From Atrichornis clamosus (taxonomy: Eukaryota; Chordata; Aves; Passeriformes; Menuridae): 64,000 bases of DNA. Location: assembly GCA_013400975.1 (NCBI GenBank), contig WBMZ01011704.1, positions 142,572 through 206,571 on the forward strand. Reading direction: 5' to 3'. The notes below the pieces were generated by a model. That model saw only the letters and a list, made by a program, of their open reading frames with translations. It was not told the DNA's origin and searched no databases. Shown piece by piece: positions 62,301-64,000 of this stretch. The translations under genes and the position numbers were made by a program. Position 1 is the stretch's first letter; the number at the start of each line of letters is the position of its first letter.

Positions 62301-64000
62301 TCTTTTACCAGTAGTAAGAAAATACTTAAGTTGTACTATGAGTTGCTGCGAAGCTGCGGAGACTTCAGCGGTGAGGAGTTTATACAGTGATAAAATGTGT
62401 TCTGGAGTCTCCTATCCGATAACTGCGATCCATCTGCAGAGCTACACGTGAGCAGTGTGTGCACTGGTGCTCACAGTACAGGAGGGCATTTTCATAGCCA
62501 GCAAACCCATTGGATGTACTTCTGCATGCAATGTCCTGCATCACCTGGCACGTAAATACAGGCTGTACCCAAAGCTGTGCTCACAGTGTCAAAGCTGATC
62601 ATCTGGACAGTCTCAGGACATAAACCTACTAGCAGAGTAGGCAAGGGTATGCACTTGAACAGAGGCATAGCTTGTTCTTTGCCTCTTGAGAGTAAGGAAG
62701 ACAGCTGTGAGATAAAAGTGTGATGAAACATGTTCAGCAGCTGGCATGGAACTAAAGCCTTCTCAGTGCCAAAAATATTTCTGTTATTAATAATGCATGT
62801 GAGTGATGTGTGCATTTACCAGTGTCCTGACAAGTTCTTCTACCAGCGTTGACAAATGGAAAACATACCCAATATTTTCAGAAAAAGAAAATTTTAGGAC
62901 ATTTTGAAGTTTGCTTATCAATCATGTGTAGGAAACACCAAGTAAATGTTGCTTTAACATATTACTCGGTTCATCTTTTTTAACGCTTTGGTATAGTTGA
63001 GTTTGGCCTGACCACATATACTGATAACAGCTGGTTTTCTGGTTGCAAGCTCAGCAGCTGGAATTTAAACCCTACACATAGTGTGTGCTTTCAAAAGAAG
63101 TTTCAGAGTTAATAAATTGGCAAGCAGGTGAGAACAAACATGAGAATGCCAAAAGGTGTAATGTTCACTATCATGTCCCTAGACAATCTACCAAGCAGTA
63201 ACATATCTGACATTAAATCACCATTATTGTCAGTATTATTAGGTTTAAATCTGTTCCCCTGAAAGATCTCTCAGTTAAATGGCTTTTACGCTAATATGCA
63301 TCCTGATTAAGTGGAGTCTCTCCCTCCAGAGAGGGAGTCTGAATTTCTGTCTCCTTTATGATCCTATCCTTGTAACAGTTCAGCTGCAGCTCAGGATTAA
63401 TGTAGGACATCACATCTTTAATTCTCTTATTTCTCTCTCTGTTAAGAATAGAACTGACTTGTTTCACCTGAAGATGTAATTATTTTTGTGCATTTTTTTG
63501 TGTGCATAATTTCGTGCTGCTTGCTATAAAATTTAAAGCCATGGCAGATCGATCCTAGGAAACCACTGTCCAATTTATACATACATGTGTTCTATATACA
63601 AAACTCAAATATTTACAATAGAATGCTTGATAATCCTTTAAACATTTTCAGAAATTAATAGTAACTGTACTATAGATGCAGAAAGAATAAAAGAACTGCC
63701 TTTAATTCTCCATAATGTTCTCATGTATTTTGTTGCTACCATAACACTTGAAGGAGATGAGGTCAAATAATATCTGCAGCTGAGCACATCCTACAGTAGG
63801 ATGAAGAATCCTTAAAAATTTTTTTTAATCCTACATTACTTAGAAGAACTATTTACCAGTTAGACTTCACTAGAACTAGAGAGGTTAGGAACCCCTAACA
63901 CAGATTCAACATATGGTTTTACTGATTCAAGTGGGTCTGAATCAACATATTAAATAAAAAAAATTAACACCATCAAAACAAAATGATATTGTCTTAGTTT
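59310..64000. other. Unassigned AT-rich DNA
   Basis: No recognised gene or repeat. A small cluster of CpG dinucleotides at about 62345-62450 stands out, next to a 107-codon minus-strand frame at 62492-62815 that I do not recognise. Nothing links them to a promoter or exon. Confidence 0.5.

Noticed and set aside
62492..62815. 107-codon minus-strand frame beside a CpG cluster
   Set aside because: No domain, no splice signals and no matching frame upstream. The CpG cluster is too small to call a CpG island.

Overview
The window looks like non-coding nuclear DNA from a bird, probably a neoavian rather than a landfowl. The evidence is a family of CR1 LINEs (the dominant avian retrotransposon) with typical CR1 endonuclease, reverse transcriptase and 3'-tail sequence, plus endogenous-retrovirus LTRs of types I recognise from neoavian genomes. 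There are no bacterial operons, ribosome-binding sites or long intact genes. The sequence is AT-rich, every non-repeat reading frame is short, and one 7-base N gap marks it as part of an assembled scaffold. It reads as intergenic or deep intronic sequence.

Layout. 1-8.5 kb: mostly unassigned AT-rich DNA with a small TATC microsatellite. 8.5-8.8 kb: a strong polypurine (GGAA/GGGA) tract with the assembly gap. 10.9-11.5 kb: a minus-strand solo LTR with a perfect 6-bp target duplication. 14.9-15.3 kb: a CR1 fragment. 16.65-17.09 kb: a second LTR type, plus strand. 18.1-20.9 kb: a long, decayed CR1 covering endonuclease, reverse transcriptase and 3' end. 26.95-27.2 kb: a truncated minus-strand copy of the 16.65-kb LTR type. 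27.37-27.51 kb: an exact 68-bp tandem duplication. 28.96-29.41 kb and 32.5-32.9 kb: two further probable minus-strand LTRs. 33.42-34.10 kb: a plus-strand solo LTR of the same family as the one at 10.9 kb. 41.65-41.87 kb: a CR1 3' end. 48.53-50.61 kb: a pair of nearly identical inverted 160-bp arms around a 1.76-kb spacer. The remainder is unassigned.

No complete protein-coding gene can be supported. Two short intervals (42258-42290 and 55252-55322) have good splice-site context and could be exons of a large-intron gene or a non-coding RNA, but I cannot name the gene. The 129-codon minus-strand frame at 51720-52109 is also unexplained. The features do not form a functional system: the transposable-element copies are broken and look like independent insertions. 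The most unusual structure is the inverted duplication at 48.5-50.6 kb. I found no convincing new biological system here.
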